From assembly GCA_963519305.1 (NCBI GenBank), contig CAUQMS010000001.1:124001-188000 (forward strand): 64,000 nucleotides of DNA. Reading direction: 5' to 3'. The notes under the pieces are model-generated. The model was not told the DNA's origin, did not search any database, and saw only the letters and a program-made list of their open reading frames with translations. Positions within the stretch are counted from its first letter, which is position 1, and each line of letters begins with the position of its first letter. This DNA comes from Ewingella sp963519305. GTDB taxonomy: Bacteria > Pseudomonadota > Gammaproteobacteria > Enterobacterales > Enterobacteriaceae. The position numbers were made by a program, and so were the translations under genes. Shown here in pieces: positions 37,397 through 46,200 of the stretch.

Positions 37397-37412
37397 AAGC
37401 AAACGTTTACTT
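37397..37412. promoter_or_regulatory. PurR-type operator between ade and the LysR gene
   Basis: AAGCAAACGTTTACTT fits the 16-base PurR consensus ANGCAANCGNTTNCNT at every defined position. It lies 100 bases before ade and 25 bases before the LysR start, so it could control either or both. Confidence 0.75.
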
Positions 37413-37437
37413 ATTTATGAATGGATACCCGGAAGCT

Positions 37438-38385
37438 ATGTCTGACCCCTGGCGCCGACTGCCTGCGTTATCCCTTAAACAGATACAGTATTTTGTCACG
37501 CTGTCCCAGCTGCGCAGTTTCACAGAAACTGCCAACAAACTGGCGATCAGCCAGCCTGCGCTGAGCAGCGCCTTGCGGCAAATTGAGTCCGTATTGGGTG
37601 GAAAACTGGTTAACCGAACTACGCAAGCCGTTACCCTGACTGAATTGGGAACGGCGATCTTGCCGCACGCTGAGCGGTTGCTGAACGTTGCGCACAGTGC
37701 TTTCGAGGATATGCAGCAAATCGTGCAGCAGGGCGGCGACGGGACGCTGCGAATCGGTTTAGTGCCTTCGGTCAGTGCATTACTGTTTCCCGCGGTACCG
37801 AAATTACTCTCTGAACACTTTCCCGCTTTGCGGCTTGAGTTTCATGATCTGACCAATGATGCGCTGCTCACCGAGCTGGATAACGGTTCGCTGGATTTTG
37901 GCATTGGTGCCACCGACAGCACCTTTCCGGACAGTCTGGTGGCATATCCGCTGCTCGAAGACCCCTTTGTGGTGGTGATGCGCAAAGATGATGTATTAGC
38001 AGAAACGCATAATTTACCGTGGCGACAGTTGGCGAAAAGACCTATTGCGTTATTCCTGAAGGGAAATGTCAGTCGGCTGGTGGCGTCACTGGTGGAGAGC
38101 CAAAAACTGAATCTGAATATCGGCTATCGCGTCGATTTCCAGGAAACGCTTTATGGATTAGTGCGTTCACGGCTGGCATTGGCTATTTTGCCGCAATTAT
38201 ATACAGCAACGCTTAATGATGACGAATTAATAGTCATTCACTTACAACAACCTACGCTCAGCCGTACGGTTGCGATGATGCGCAAGCCGGGCCCGTTGCG
38301 ATCGTTGCAAACGGAACAGTGCTTTCAATTTTTATTGCAGACTTTTCAGGACAGAATTAAGAAAGGCGGAATGGAGTTTCAATAA
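37438..38385 (+). CDS. LysR-family transcriptional regulator next to ade
   Basis: A 315-residue LysR protein: an N-terminal helix-turn-helix at about residues 12-70 (TETANKLAISQPALSSALRQIE) and a periplasmic-binding-like effector domain. I chose ATG 37438, since GGAAG lies just upstream; the frame opens at 37417 without a ribosome site. It is divergent from adenine deaminase, so it probably controls ade and the permease, but the effector is unknown. Confidence 0.85.
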   Translation: MSDPWRRLPALSLKQIQYFVTLSQLRSFTETANKLAISQPALSSALRQIESVLGGKLVNRTTQAVTLTELGTAILPHAERLLNVAHSAFEDMQQIVQQGGDGTLRIGLVPSVSALLFPAVPKLLSEHFPALRLEFHDLTNDALLTELDNGSLDFGIGATDSTFPDSLVAYPLLEDPFVVVMRKDDVLAETHNLPWRQLAKRPIALFLKGNVSRLVASLVESQKLNLNIGYRVDFQETLYGLVRSRLALAILPQLYTATLNDDELIVIHLQQPTLSRTVAMMRKPGPLRSLQTEQCFQFLLQTFQDRIKKGGMEFQ

Positions 38386-38477
38386 AAGGAACAGTTAAGA
38401 ATCGGGAATGTTTTGGTCGTATAATAACCATTGGGCCGAAAATATTAGCGGCCCAATGAAGACATTTATGAACAACG

Positions 38478-38681
38478 TTAACGTACGAATTTCCAAACAG
38501 CAACGGGCACTTTGTCGTAAAGCTTATTCATCGTCAGCTCTGCGAGGCGGTGATCGGCTGCGGAGTAAAACAACTCCAGTTCATCGTCTGAAAGTTCGTA
38601 CTTGTTTTTTTCAATGACGCGCTCAAGTGTATCAATTGTGGTGCATTTTCTTAAACGCATCAAATAGTCGATTTTGTTCAT
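38478..38681 (-). CDS. hha: Haemolysin expression-modulating protein Hha (YmoA)
   Basis: A 67-residue H-NS partner that modulates silencing of horizontally acquired genes and virulence loci. Almost the entire length matches YmoA/Hha (TTIDTLERVIEKNKYELSDD; YSAADHRLAELTMNKLYD). I took the second of two adjacent ATGs, which gives the YmoA length and better spacing from AAGG. tomB lies immediately upstream in the same direction. Confidence 0.95.
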   Translation of the reverse strand: MNKIDYLMRLRKCTTIDTLERVIEKNKYELSDDELELFYSAADHRLAELTMNKLYDKVPVAVWKFVR

Positions 38682-38730
38682 CATGGCCTTTTTCGTTATT
38701 AATCTTAAAGTACTGCGGGTAGAGTATTAC

Positions 38731-39099
38731 TTAAGTTTTCATCAGGGTACATACGTACTCACCTGAGAACATTCTGAATAATCGTTTTTTGGTTTTTTGC
38801 CATTGACGTAGATCAGAATCATTGATTCCATAATTACTGAACAGGGTGTAGGTATCATCCAGATACTCTTCAACCAGATCGCTCAGATGATTATCATCAG
38901 GATATTTAATTTTAAAACTCATTACGAAAGACGCAATGTGTTCGATCAGTTCGTTAAGTTGCAGATTGACCGCGGACGTCGGGTCATTAACCCAGCCGTG
39001 GTGGCTGTCCCCCAGCGTTGCAATACCCTCATCATACAGATTTTCATTGAGGAACCGCAACTGCGCTATATCATGTCGCTTAGGCGAGTACTCATCCAT
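38731..39099 (-). CDS. tomB: Hha-modulating antitoxin-like protein TomB (YbaJ)
   Basis: A 122-residue partner of Hha; in E. coli the pair behaves like a toxin-antitoxin system and affects biofilm formation. The N-terminus MDEYSPKRHDIAQLRFLNENL and the segment GWVNDPTSAVNLQLNELIEHIA are characteristic. The start at 39099 follows a GAGGGGAT ribosome site; the frame is open 46 codons further upstream without homology. Confidence 0.94.
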   Translation of the reverse strand: MDEYSPKRHDIAQLRFLNENLYDEGIATLGDSHHGWVNDPTSAVNLQLNELIEHIASFVMSFKIKYPDDNHLSDLVEEYLDDTYTLFSNYGINDSDLRQWQKTKKRLFRMFSGEYVCTLMKT

Positions 39100-39340
39100 A
39101 TCATCCCCTCCGTAATGGCTTATTCGGTGTTGATAACACTCAGTGAGTAAACAACAAACTTGATGGCTTACGGATAACTGCAAACTACGAGATACATTGA
39201 TCGACAAACTAAAACATCTGCTGCTACTCAACAACAATAAACACGGTTAACAGTAACACATGGAAAAGAGGGTTTATTAAGATGACAACATTTTAAATAT
39301 AATTCATTTTACTAAAAGTGCGAAAACCTATTACTCAAAC

Positions 39341-39694
39341 TTACAATTCATCCGCCATTGCGGAACGTTCAGTATCGATAATATCAAATTCAAGTGCATG
39401 GTTTTTTACTTTAAAGGACACTTTCTCAGACGTGAATTCTTCCGCATTAATGTCCAGACAGCCGTTAAAAACAGTCCATTTAAACTGATAACTCATTGAA
39501 TAAACGCTTTTATCAACTAACTCGATAGACGTTACCTGTAACGAATCCGGCGTATATTGCGCATTTTCCGAGTAATAACTCAAATCGCCAACCAAAAGGT
39601 CTTCGATAACTGAAATTTGTTTCTCAATAACATCCTGTAAATACGTGACAGATTTTTCTTGTCCATCATTTTCATAAGGGATTAATTTCTTCAT
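39341..39694 (-). CDS. Unknown small acidic protein upstream of tomB-hha
   Basis: A 117-residue protein I do not recognise. It is acidic, has no signal peptide or membrane helix, and its second half alternates like a beta-sheet protein (YSMSYQFKWTVFNGCLDI). The ATG is preceded by GAGGGGAT, nearly the same leader as tomB. It is AT-rich like hha-tomB. It is absent from the E. coli acrB-hha interval as I remember it. It is probably a real gene given the strong ribosome site and clean frame. Confidence 0.65.
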   Translation of the reverse strand: MKKLIPYENDGQEKSVTYLQDVIEKQISVIEDLLVGDLSYYSENAQYTPDSLQVTSIELVDKSVYSMSYQFKWTVFNGCLDINAEEFTSEKVSFKVKNHALEFDIIDTERSAMADEL

Positions 39695-39997
39695 GTCGAT
39701 CCCCTCTGTGAAATGGCCTTAATCATATTATTACATATTTTCGCTGAGAATGTGTCCAGCGTCGGGATTTTTTTTGTCCGATATCGTATTTTTATCTGCA
39801 TGATTTATATGTTTTTTGTATTGAATTCATATTTGATTACCTTTTTCTGGCATTTAGTTGACCTGGCCTGACGGTATCGTCCCCACAGGGAGTCTGTTGA
39901 CCCTGCTAAGCACTGAAAGACATGAAAGATTACAACTTGGGATCTTGTAATAAAAGTTACCCTGTGATGTTATATTGTAACATAAAAGAGGCTTTCT
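39695..39997. other. Intergenic region before the zinc importer (303 bases)
   Basis: An AT-rich divergent region between the unknown gene (leftward) and the zinc importer operon (rightward). It contains the Zur-type operator at 39967-39983. I see no further gene. Confidence 0.6.
39967..39983. promoter_or_regulatory. Zur operator of the zinc importer
   Basis: A perfect inverted repeat ATGTTA-N5-TAACAT that closely matches the enterobacterial Zur box (ATGTTATANTATAACAT). It lies 15 bases before the first small reading frame of the operon. Confidence 0.8.
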
Positions 39998-40105
39998 ATG
40001 CACAAGACGTTATTTACTCTCTCTGCACTTGCCCGCTGCGGTGCCGCTGTCATCTTGCTGGCGGCGCTCTGGGGCGGTATTTACTGGGCTATTTCATTGC
40101 CATGA
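39998..40105 (+). CDS. Short single-helix membrane peptide, coupled to the zinc importer ATPase
   Basis: A 35-residue reading frame beginning MHKTLFTLSALARCGAAV, with one hydrophobic helix at about residues 15-33 that ends WGGIYWAISLP. Its stop codon overlaps the ATG of the ATPase gene in an ATGA arrangement, which suggests translational coupling. The start is 15 bases after the Zur box, with a weak purine-rich ribosome site (AAAGAGG). It may be a small subunit or only a leader peptide; I do not recognise the family. Confidence 0.55.
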   Translation: MHKTLFTLSALARCGAAVILLAALWGGIYWAISLP

Positions 40106-40842
40106 TTTCAGTTAAACAACTTTCTGTCGGCTACGACCGACGTGCAGTGGCGATGCCTGTGGACGGATGCTTTGCTACAGGTTCACTCACGGCCATTATC
40201 GGCGCAAATGGCGCGGGTAAATCCACATTACTGAAAACGCTGGCGGGCTTACAGACTGCGGTAGCCGGCGACATCTCTTTTGACGGCGAAGGCGGTAGCG
40301 CCAAGCGGCCGCGCATGGCTTATTTACCCCAGCAGGCTGAACTGGACCGTGCATTCCCGATCAGCGTTTTTGACCTGGTTGCGATGGGCTGCTGGCCGCA
40401 AAGTGGTCTATTCGGTGGCATTAGCCGCCGGTCGGCAAGGCTGGTAGCCGAAGCACTCGATACGGTAGGCATGAGCGCAATGGCACATTCCCCGGTCGGT
40501 GATCTCTCTGGTGGACAGTTGCAGCGTACCTTATTTGCCCGCCTGCTGATCCAGCAAGCGCCACTGATCATGCTGGATGAGCCCTTCACCGGCATCGACA
40601 GTCAAACCATTGAGCTGTTGCTGAAAGTGATTGCTCAATGGCACCGCGAAGGAAAAACGGTGATTGCCGTGCTGCATGATATCTCGATGGTGGCACGCCA
40701 TTTTCCGCAGGTTTTGTATCTCAGCACTGAGCGGAATATCTGGGGGTCCACCGACCACGTACTTAATCATTTCCCCAACCGGACGCACGCCTGCGTTTCC
40801 ACTGAGACTTTTAGCCTTGCTGCCGGGGTCACTGCGTCATGA
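40102..40842 (+). CDS. Zinc/manganese-type ABC importer, ATP-binding subunit
   Basis: A 246-residue ATPase with Walker A GANGAGKST, signature LSGGQLQR and Walker B LIMLDEPF, of the ZnuC/MntB/SitB group. I chose ATG 40102 (MISVKQLSVGY) because the upstream part of the frame overlaps the small peptide and has no homology. Its stop overlaps the permease start (ATGA). The Zur operator upstream points to zinc. Confidence 0.9.
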   Translation: MISVKQLSVGYDRRAVAMPVDGCFATGSLTAIIGANGAGKSTLLKTLAGLQTAVAGDISFDGEGGSAKRPRMAYLPQQAELDRAFPISVFDLVAMGCWPQSGLFGGISRRSARLVAEALDTVGMSAMAHSPVGDLSGGQLQRTLFARLLIQQAPLIMLDEPFTGIDSQTIELLLKVIAQWHREGKTVIAVLHDISMVARHFPQVLYLSTERNIWGSTDHVLNHFPNRTHACVSTETFSLAAGVTAS

Positions 40843-41696
40843 TGCTTTTCCATTTACTTGCCGATCCTTTCATCGAATTCGGCTTTATGCGCCGCGCACT
40901 GATTGCCTGCCTCGCGCTTTCCATCAGTGCCACCCCGTTGGGAGTTTTTCTATTGCTGCGCCGTATGAGTCTGGTTGGGGACGCGTTATCGCACGCCGTA
41001 TTGCCCGGCGCGGCGATTGGCTATTTGATTTCCGGGATGTCGCTGGTCGCCATGGGGATCGGCGGATTTATCGCCGGTCTGGCGGTTGCCATGCTTTCCG
41101 GACTGGTGAGCCGCCGGACGCAACTGAAAGAGGATGCCAGCTTTGCCGGGTTCTATCTGGGCTCTTTGGCGCTCGGCGTGACGCTGGTGTCATTGCGCGG
41201 TTCAAGTGTCGATCTGCTGCATGTGCTTTTCGGCTCGATTCTGGCTATCGACTCTTCGGCGATCATCATGGTCGGCATAATTACCAGCGTGTCACTGCTG
41301 GTGCTGGCGGCGGTTTACCGCGCTCTGGTGATTGAATCTTTTGACTCACTTTTCCTGCGTGTTAGTGCCGGAAAGTGGCTGGCGGCAATCCATGGAATAT
41401 TTCTGGCGCTGGTGGTGGTTAATCTGGTCGCCGGTTTCCAGATTTTGGGCACCCTGATGTCGGTCGGTCTGATGATGTTACCCGCCGCGAGTGCGCGTTT
41501 TTGGGCGCGTGACTTGCCACATACGATTTTGAGCGCGATGGTGATTGGCGTCATCAGCAGCGTGGTTGGTCTGGTATGGTCTTACTATGCCTCGCTGCCG
41601 GCGGGACCGGCGATTGTTCTCAGCGCCAGCGTTATTTTCTTTATCTCAGTATTATTTGGATCGCGGGGCGGCATGTTGACCGCATCGCGCCGTTAA
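40839..41696 (+). CDS. Zinc/manganese-type ABC importer, permease subunit
   Basis: A 285-residue ABC-3 family permease with about eight helices. The conserved stretch LLRRMSLVGDALSHAVLPG near residues 35-55 is typical of ZnuB/SitC-type metal permeases. It is translationally coupled to the ATPase gene and lies 22 bases before the binding protein gene. Confidence 0.9.
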   Translation: MMLFHLLADPFIEFGFMRRALIACLALSISATPLGVFLLLRRMSLVGDALSHAVLPGAAIGYLISGMSLVAMGIGGFIAGLAVAMLSGLVSRRTQLKEDASFAGFYLGSLALGVTLVSLRGSSVDLLHVLFGSILAIDSSAIIMVGIITSVSLLVLAAVYRALVIESFDSLFLRVSAGKWLAAIHGIFLALVVVNLVAGFQILGTLMSVGLMMLPAASARFWARDLPHTILSAMVIGVISSVVGLVWSYYASLPAGPAIVLSASVIFFISVLFGSRGGMLTASRR

Positions 41697-41718
41697 GCAG
41701 TACCACAAGAAAGGAGAA

Positions 41719-42600
41719 ATGATGAAACGTTTACCTGTTGCTCTGGCAGTAGCTGCCCTGCTGTCGAGCCCACTGGCCATGGCGAAAACCGTCAATGCGG
41801 TGGCCAGTTTTTCTATTTTAGGGGATATCGTCCACGAAGTCGGCGGTGAGCACGTCAAAGTCACCAGTCTGGTCGGCCCGGACGGCGACCCGCACAGCTT
41901 TGAGCCTGCGCCAAAAGACAGTAAAGCCATCAATGCTTCTGACGTTGTTTTCGTCAGTGGTCTGGGTCTGGAAGGGTGGATCGACCGTCTGGTTTCTGCC
42001 TCCGGCTATAAAGGCAAGGTGGTGACTGCATCAGAGGGCGTGGACTCACACCAGATGGTGGATGACGGTAAAGAAATCACTGACCCGCACGCCTGGAACA
42101 GTATGGCGAACGGGGTCATTTATGCGACTAACGTGATGAATGCACTGATTGCTGCCGATCCTGACGATGCTGATTATTTCCGTAAACGCGGTGGCGCTTA
42201 CATTGAGCAGCTCAAAAAGTTGGATGCGTGGGCCAAATCTGAATTTGCCGGTATTCCTCAGGTAAAACGCAAAGTGCTGACCAGCCATGACGCGTTCGGC
42301 TATTTTGGCCGCGAGTATAATGTCACCTTTATGGCACCTGTCGGGTTCTCTACGGAGTCAGAAGCCAGTGCCAGCGGTGTGGCCTCATTAATCAAACAGA
42401 TCAAAGAAGAGCAGGTGAAAACCTACTTTATCGAGAATCAGACCGATCCGCGTTTGGTGAAACAGATTGCCGCCGCGACGGGCGCGCAGGCTGGCGGTGA
42501 GCTTTATCCGGAAGCGTTGTCTGGCCCGAAAGGTCCGGCAACGACTTACGAGAAAGCGTTCACGCATAACGTTAAGTTTATCGTAGCCAGCATGAAGTAA
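41719..42600 (+). CDS. Zinc/manganese-type ABC importer, periplasmic binding protein
   Basis: A 293-residue cluster A-I metal-binding protein. The signal peptide ends at about residue 22 (LAMA-K). Metal-ligand positions are His59 (GDPHSFEP), His124 (DPHAWN) and His190 (TSHDAFGYF), with an acidic ligand expected in ENQTDPR. It lacks the long His-rich loop of ZnuA, so it resembles AztC or MntA-type proteins. Zinc is inferred from the Zur operator; the ligand set alone does not exclude manganese. Confidence 0.88.
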   Translation: MMKRLPVALAVAALLSSPLAMAKTVNAVASFSILGDIVHEVGGEHVKVTSLVGPDGDPHSFEPAPKDSKAINASDVVFVSGLGLEGWIDRLVSASGYKGKVVTASEGVDSHQMVDDGKEITDPHAWNSMANGVIYATNVMNALIAADPDDADYFRKRGGAYIEQLKKLDAWAKSEFAGIPQVKRKVLTSHDAFGYFGREYNVTFMAPVGFSTESEASASGVASLIKQIKEEQVKTYFIENQTDPRLVKQIAAATGAQAGGELYPEALSGPKGPATTYEKAFTHNVKFIVASMK

Positions 42601-42657
42601 GCAGTACTTCCTTTCCGTACTCAATGCGGAAAGGTTTTCATCATTTCTGTCACAAAC

Positions 42658-42689
42658 AAAAGCCCCGTCGGGCAAGCGACGGGGCTTTT
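42658..42689. terminator. Bidirectional terminator between the zinc importer and rpmJ2
   Basis: A perfect 13-bp stem (AAAAGCCCCGTCG / CGACGGGGCTTTT) with a 6-base loop. Confidence 0.93.
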
Positions 42690-42723
42690 TATTATCAGGG
42701 AACCTGAAAAGCGTTCCCGCCAG

Positions 42724-42864
42724 TCAGCGTTTTTTCTTCTTACCCTGTACGGCTTTGAAGCGCGGATTCGTTTTACAAATTACATAAACACGGCCTTTAC
42801 GACGTACAACGCGGCAATCCGGATGACGGTTTTTCGCCGAGCGTAACGAACTTAATACCTGCAT
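42724..42864 (-). CDS. rpmJ2: Zinc-independent 50S ribosomal protein L36 paralogue (type B)
   Basis: A 46-residue protein (MQVLSSLRSAKNRHPDCRVV onward) of the YkgO type. It keeps two Cys (DC and VIC) but lacks the other zinc ligands of normal L36. Such paralogues replace the zinc-binding protein when zinc is scarce, freeing zinc. The ATG follows GAGGGATGATTC. It is the second gene of an rpmE2-rpmJ2 pair with a 20-base gap. Confidence 0.95.
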   Translation of the reverse strand: MQVLSSLRSAKNRHPDCRVVRRKGRVYVICKTNPRFKAVQGKKKKR

Positions 42865-42884
42865 GAATCATCCCTCACTACGTC

Positions 42885-43139
42885 TTACTTTTTAGCCAGG
42901 AAGCTGCCGAAACGCTGGTTGAAGCGCGCGGTACTGCCTTCTTTTGAATACTCTTTCTGCTTGCCGGTGTAATACGGATGCGAGGCCGAAGAGACTTCAA
43001 TTGTGATGTACGGGAAGGTATCGCCTTCCAGTTCAATCGTTCGATCGGTTTTGATGGTCGAGCCGACTTTGAAATATTCATCGGCGCTGGTGTCGTGAAA
43101 TACCACGGTGCGATAAGCAGGATGGATACCGGGTTTCAT
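42885..43139 (-). CDS. rpmE2: Zinc-independent 50S ribosomal protein L31 type B
   Basis: An 84-residue L31 paralogue of the YkgM type. The N-terminus MKPGIHPAYRTVVFHDTSAD lacks the CxxC zinc ligands of RpmE. The conserved SSASHPYYTGKQ and RFNQRFG blocks are present. It starts 17 bases after a perfect Zur box, so Zur repression in zinc-replete cells is expected. Confidence 0.96.
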   Translation of the reverse strand: MKPGIHPAYRTVVFHDTSADEYFKVGSTIKTDRTIELEGDTFPYITIEVSSASHPYYTGKQKEYSKEGSTARFNQRFGSFLAKK

Positions 43140-43155
43140 ATAAGCCTCAATTGTT

Positions 43156-43172
43156 ATGTTATACTATAACAA
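43156..43172. promoter_or_regulatory. Zur operator of rpmE2-rpmJ2
   Basis: A perfect 7-bp inverted repeat around one base, TGTTATA-C-TATAACA, the core of the Zur box, just before rpmE2. Confidence 0.85.
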
Positions 43173-43220
43173 TAATATGCACCGGTTTGATGGACGGTTC
43201 AAGCTTCTTCAGGCAAAAAA

Positions 43221-43240
43221 AAGGCCGCTTGCGCGGCCTT
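43221..43240 (-). terminator. Terminator after acrB
   Basis: A perfect 8-bp stem (AAGGCCGC / GCGGCCTT) with loop TTGC; on the minus strand a run of eight T follows. Confidence 0.88.
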
Positions 43241-43260
43241 CATGGTGACTTATCTATCCG

Positions 43261-46200
43261 TTACGGATTGTGATGCTCTGGTGCATGTGTATGTTCGATA
43301 TCCACGTTCTTCTTACCGAAGCGGCGACGAACCACCACGAAGAAGACGGGAACAAAGAAGATCGCCAGCAGCGTTGCGGTGATCATCCCGCCCATTACGC
43401 CAGTACCTACGGCGTTCTGTGCGCCTGAACCGGCACCACTACTGATAACCAGCGGCATAACACCGAGGATGAATGCCAGCGACGTCATAAGAATCGGACG
43501 TAAACGCATACGAACAGCTTCGAGTGTCGCCTCAATCAGACCCTTACCTTCTTTGTCCATCAAGTCTTTAGCGAACTCTACAATCAATATGGCATTCTTC
43601 GCTGACAATCCGATGGTGGTTAACAGGCCCACCTGGAAGTAAACGTCGTTGCTCAAGCCGCGCATGGTGGCCGCGATTAACGCACCCACAACACCCAGTG
43701 GAACAACCAGCATAACCGAGAACGGTATTGACCAGCTTTCATACAGCGCAGCCAGACAGAGGAATACCACTATCAGGGAGATGGCATACAGGGCAGGGGC
43801 CTGATTACCAGACAAACGTTCCTGATAGGACAAACCTGTCCAGTCGTAGCCAATACCGCTAGGCAGTTTAGAGGCCAGGGATTCCATCATTGCCATCGCA
43901 TCACCACTACTCTTACCTGGTGAAGGCTGACCGAGGATTTCCATTGACGGTAACCCGTTATAGCGTTCCAGACGTGGTGAACCGTATTCCCATTTTGCGC
44001 TCGAGAACGCGGAGAACGGAACCATCTGACCGGTGCTGTTACGGACATAAAGGTTATCAATGTCTTTTGGCAGCATACGGAACTGGCTGTCGGCCTGAAT
44101 GTAGACCTTCTTCACACGACCGCGGTCGATGAAGTCATTGACGTAGCTACCACCAACCGATGCACCTAACGTGGTGTTGATATCGGAAATTGACACGCCA
44201 AGCGCCGTGGCTTTTTCCTGATCAATCTCGATTTTGTACTGTGGTGTATCTTCCAGACCGTTTGGACGAACCTGCGACAGCAAATCAGGATGCTGGGCAA
44301 TCATGCCGAGCAGTTGATTACGTGCCTGTGTCAGTTTGTCATGTCCAAGGTTAGCCTGGTCGATCAGCTCGAAGTCAAAACCTGTCGCCGTACCCAATTC
44401 CACAATCGCTGGCAAGTTGAACGGGAAGACCAGACCATCCTGAATGGTACTGAACGCGTGCATTGCACGGCCCGCAATCGCCGGAACTTTGTTTTCAGCA
44501 CCCGGACGGTCTGCCCAGTCTTTTAGACTGATAAACGCCAGGCCGGTGTTCTGACCACGTCCTGCAAAACCGAAGCCATTAACCGTAAATACAGAGTTAA
44601 CGTTAGCTTTCTCTTTGGTCAGATAGTAATGGCTGACTTCATCGAGCACTTTCTGCGTACGTTCCTGAGTCGCACCTGCTGGCAACTGAGCCATGGTCAG
44701 GAATACGCCCTGGTCCTCTTCCGGCAGGAAGGAGGTAGGCAGGCGGATAAACAGCAACGCCATCCCAACCACGATCAGCAGATAGATGAGCAAGTAACGA
44801 CCGGTGCTGCGCAGAATGTTGCCTACGCTGTCGGTGTAGTGGTGCGCACTTTGGTCAAACTTCTTGTTAAACCAGCCGAAGAAACCTTTCTTCTCGCCGT
44901 GGTCACCCTTGGCAATCGGTTTCAGCATGGTGGCACACAACGCCGGGGTCAGGATCATCGCCACCAGCACTGACAGCACCATCGCGGATACGATAGTGAT
45001 GGAGAACTGACGGTAGATAACACCGGTAGAGCCACCGAAGAATGCCATCGGGATAAATACCGCTGACAGCACCATGGCAATACCAACCAGGGCCCCCTGG
45101 ATCTGCTCCATCGATTTCTTGGTGGCTTCTTTTGGCGGCAGGCCTTCTTCGGCCATAACACGCTCAACGTTCTCTACCACCACGATGGCATCATCCACCA
45201 ACAAGCCTATCGCGAGCACCATCCCGAACATCGTCAGGGTGTTTATCGAATAGCCAAACGCGGCCAGGATTGCAAAAGTACCCAGCAGCACTACCGGCAC
45301 GGCAATCGTTGGGATCAACGTAGCGCGGAAGTTTTGCAGGAACAGGAACATTACCAGGAAGACCAGAACGATGGCCTCAAACAGCGTTTTCCCTACTTCT
45401 TTAATCGAGATTTTAACAAACGGTGTGGTGTCATACGGGTAAACGACTTCTAAGCCCGCCGGGAAGAATGGCTGAAGCTTAGCCAGCGTCTCCTTGACTG
45501 ATGCTGCAGTATCAAGGGCGTTAGCGCCGGTCGCCAGTTTAATACCTAAACCGGATGCCGGTTGTCCGTTATAACGGGCAATAACGTCGTAGTTCTCACC
45601 ACCCAGTTCGATTTTTGCCACATCTTTCAGGCGAACTTGCGAACCATCAGTGTTCACTTTCAGAATGATTTTACCGAATTCATCCGTTGACTTCAGACGT
45701 GTCTGCGCCACGATAGATGAGTTCAGCTGCTGGCCTGGAACCGGCGGAGTACCACCGAGCTGGCCTGCTGCAATCTGGTTGTTCTGAATTTTAATTGCAT
45801 TGATGACATCAACCGGCGTCAGCTGGAAATTGTTCAGTTTGTTCGGGTCCATCCAGATACGCATAGCGTACTGCGCACCAAACAGCTGAACGTCACCGAC
45901 ACCGTTAGTCCGGCTGATAGGGTCTTTAATGTTAGAACCTACGTAGTCGGCGATATCATCCTGGTTCATTGAACCATTGTTGGAAATAAAGCCTGCAACC
46001 ATCAGGAAGCTGCTACTTGATTTCTCAACGGAAATACCTTGTTGCTGAACTTCCTGCGGCAGTAATGGCGTTGCTAACTGCAGTTTGTTCTGCACCTGAA
46101 CCTGAGCGATATCCGCATCAGTCCCGGAGGCAAAGGTGATGGTTATCTGAACGGTACCCGACGAGTCACTCGTCGAGGACATGTACATCATGTTATCGAT

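Noticed and set aside
39998..42600. A manganese or iron importer instead of zinc
   Set aside because: The binding-protein ligands do not exclude it, but the upstream palindrome is a Zur box and the facing genes are zinc-free ribosomal proteins, so zinc is favoured.
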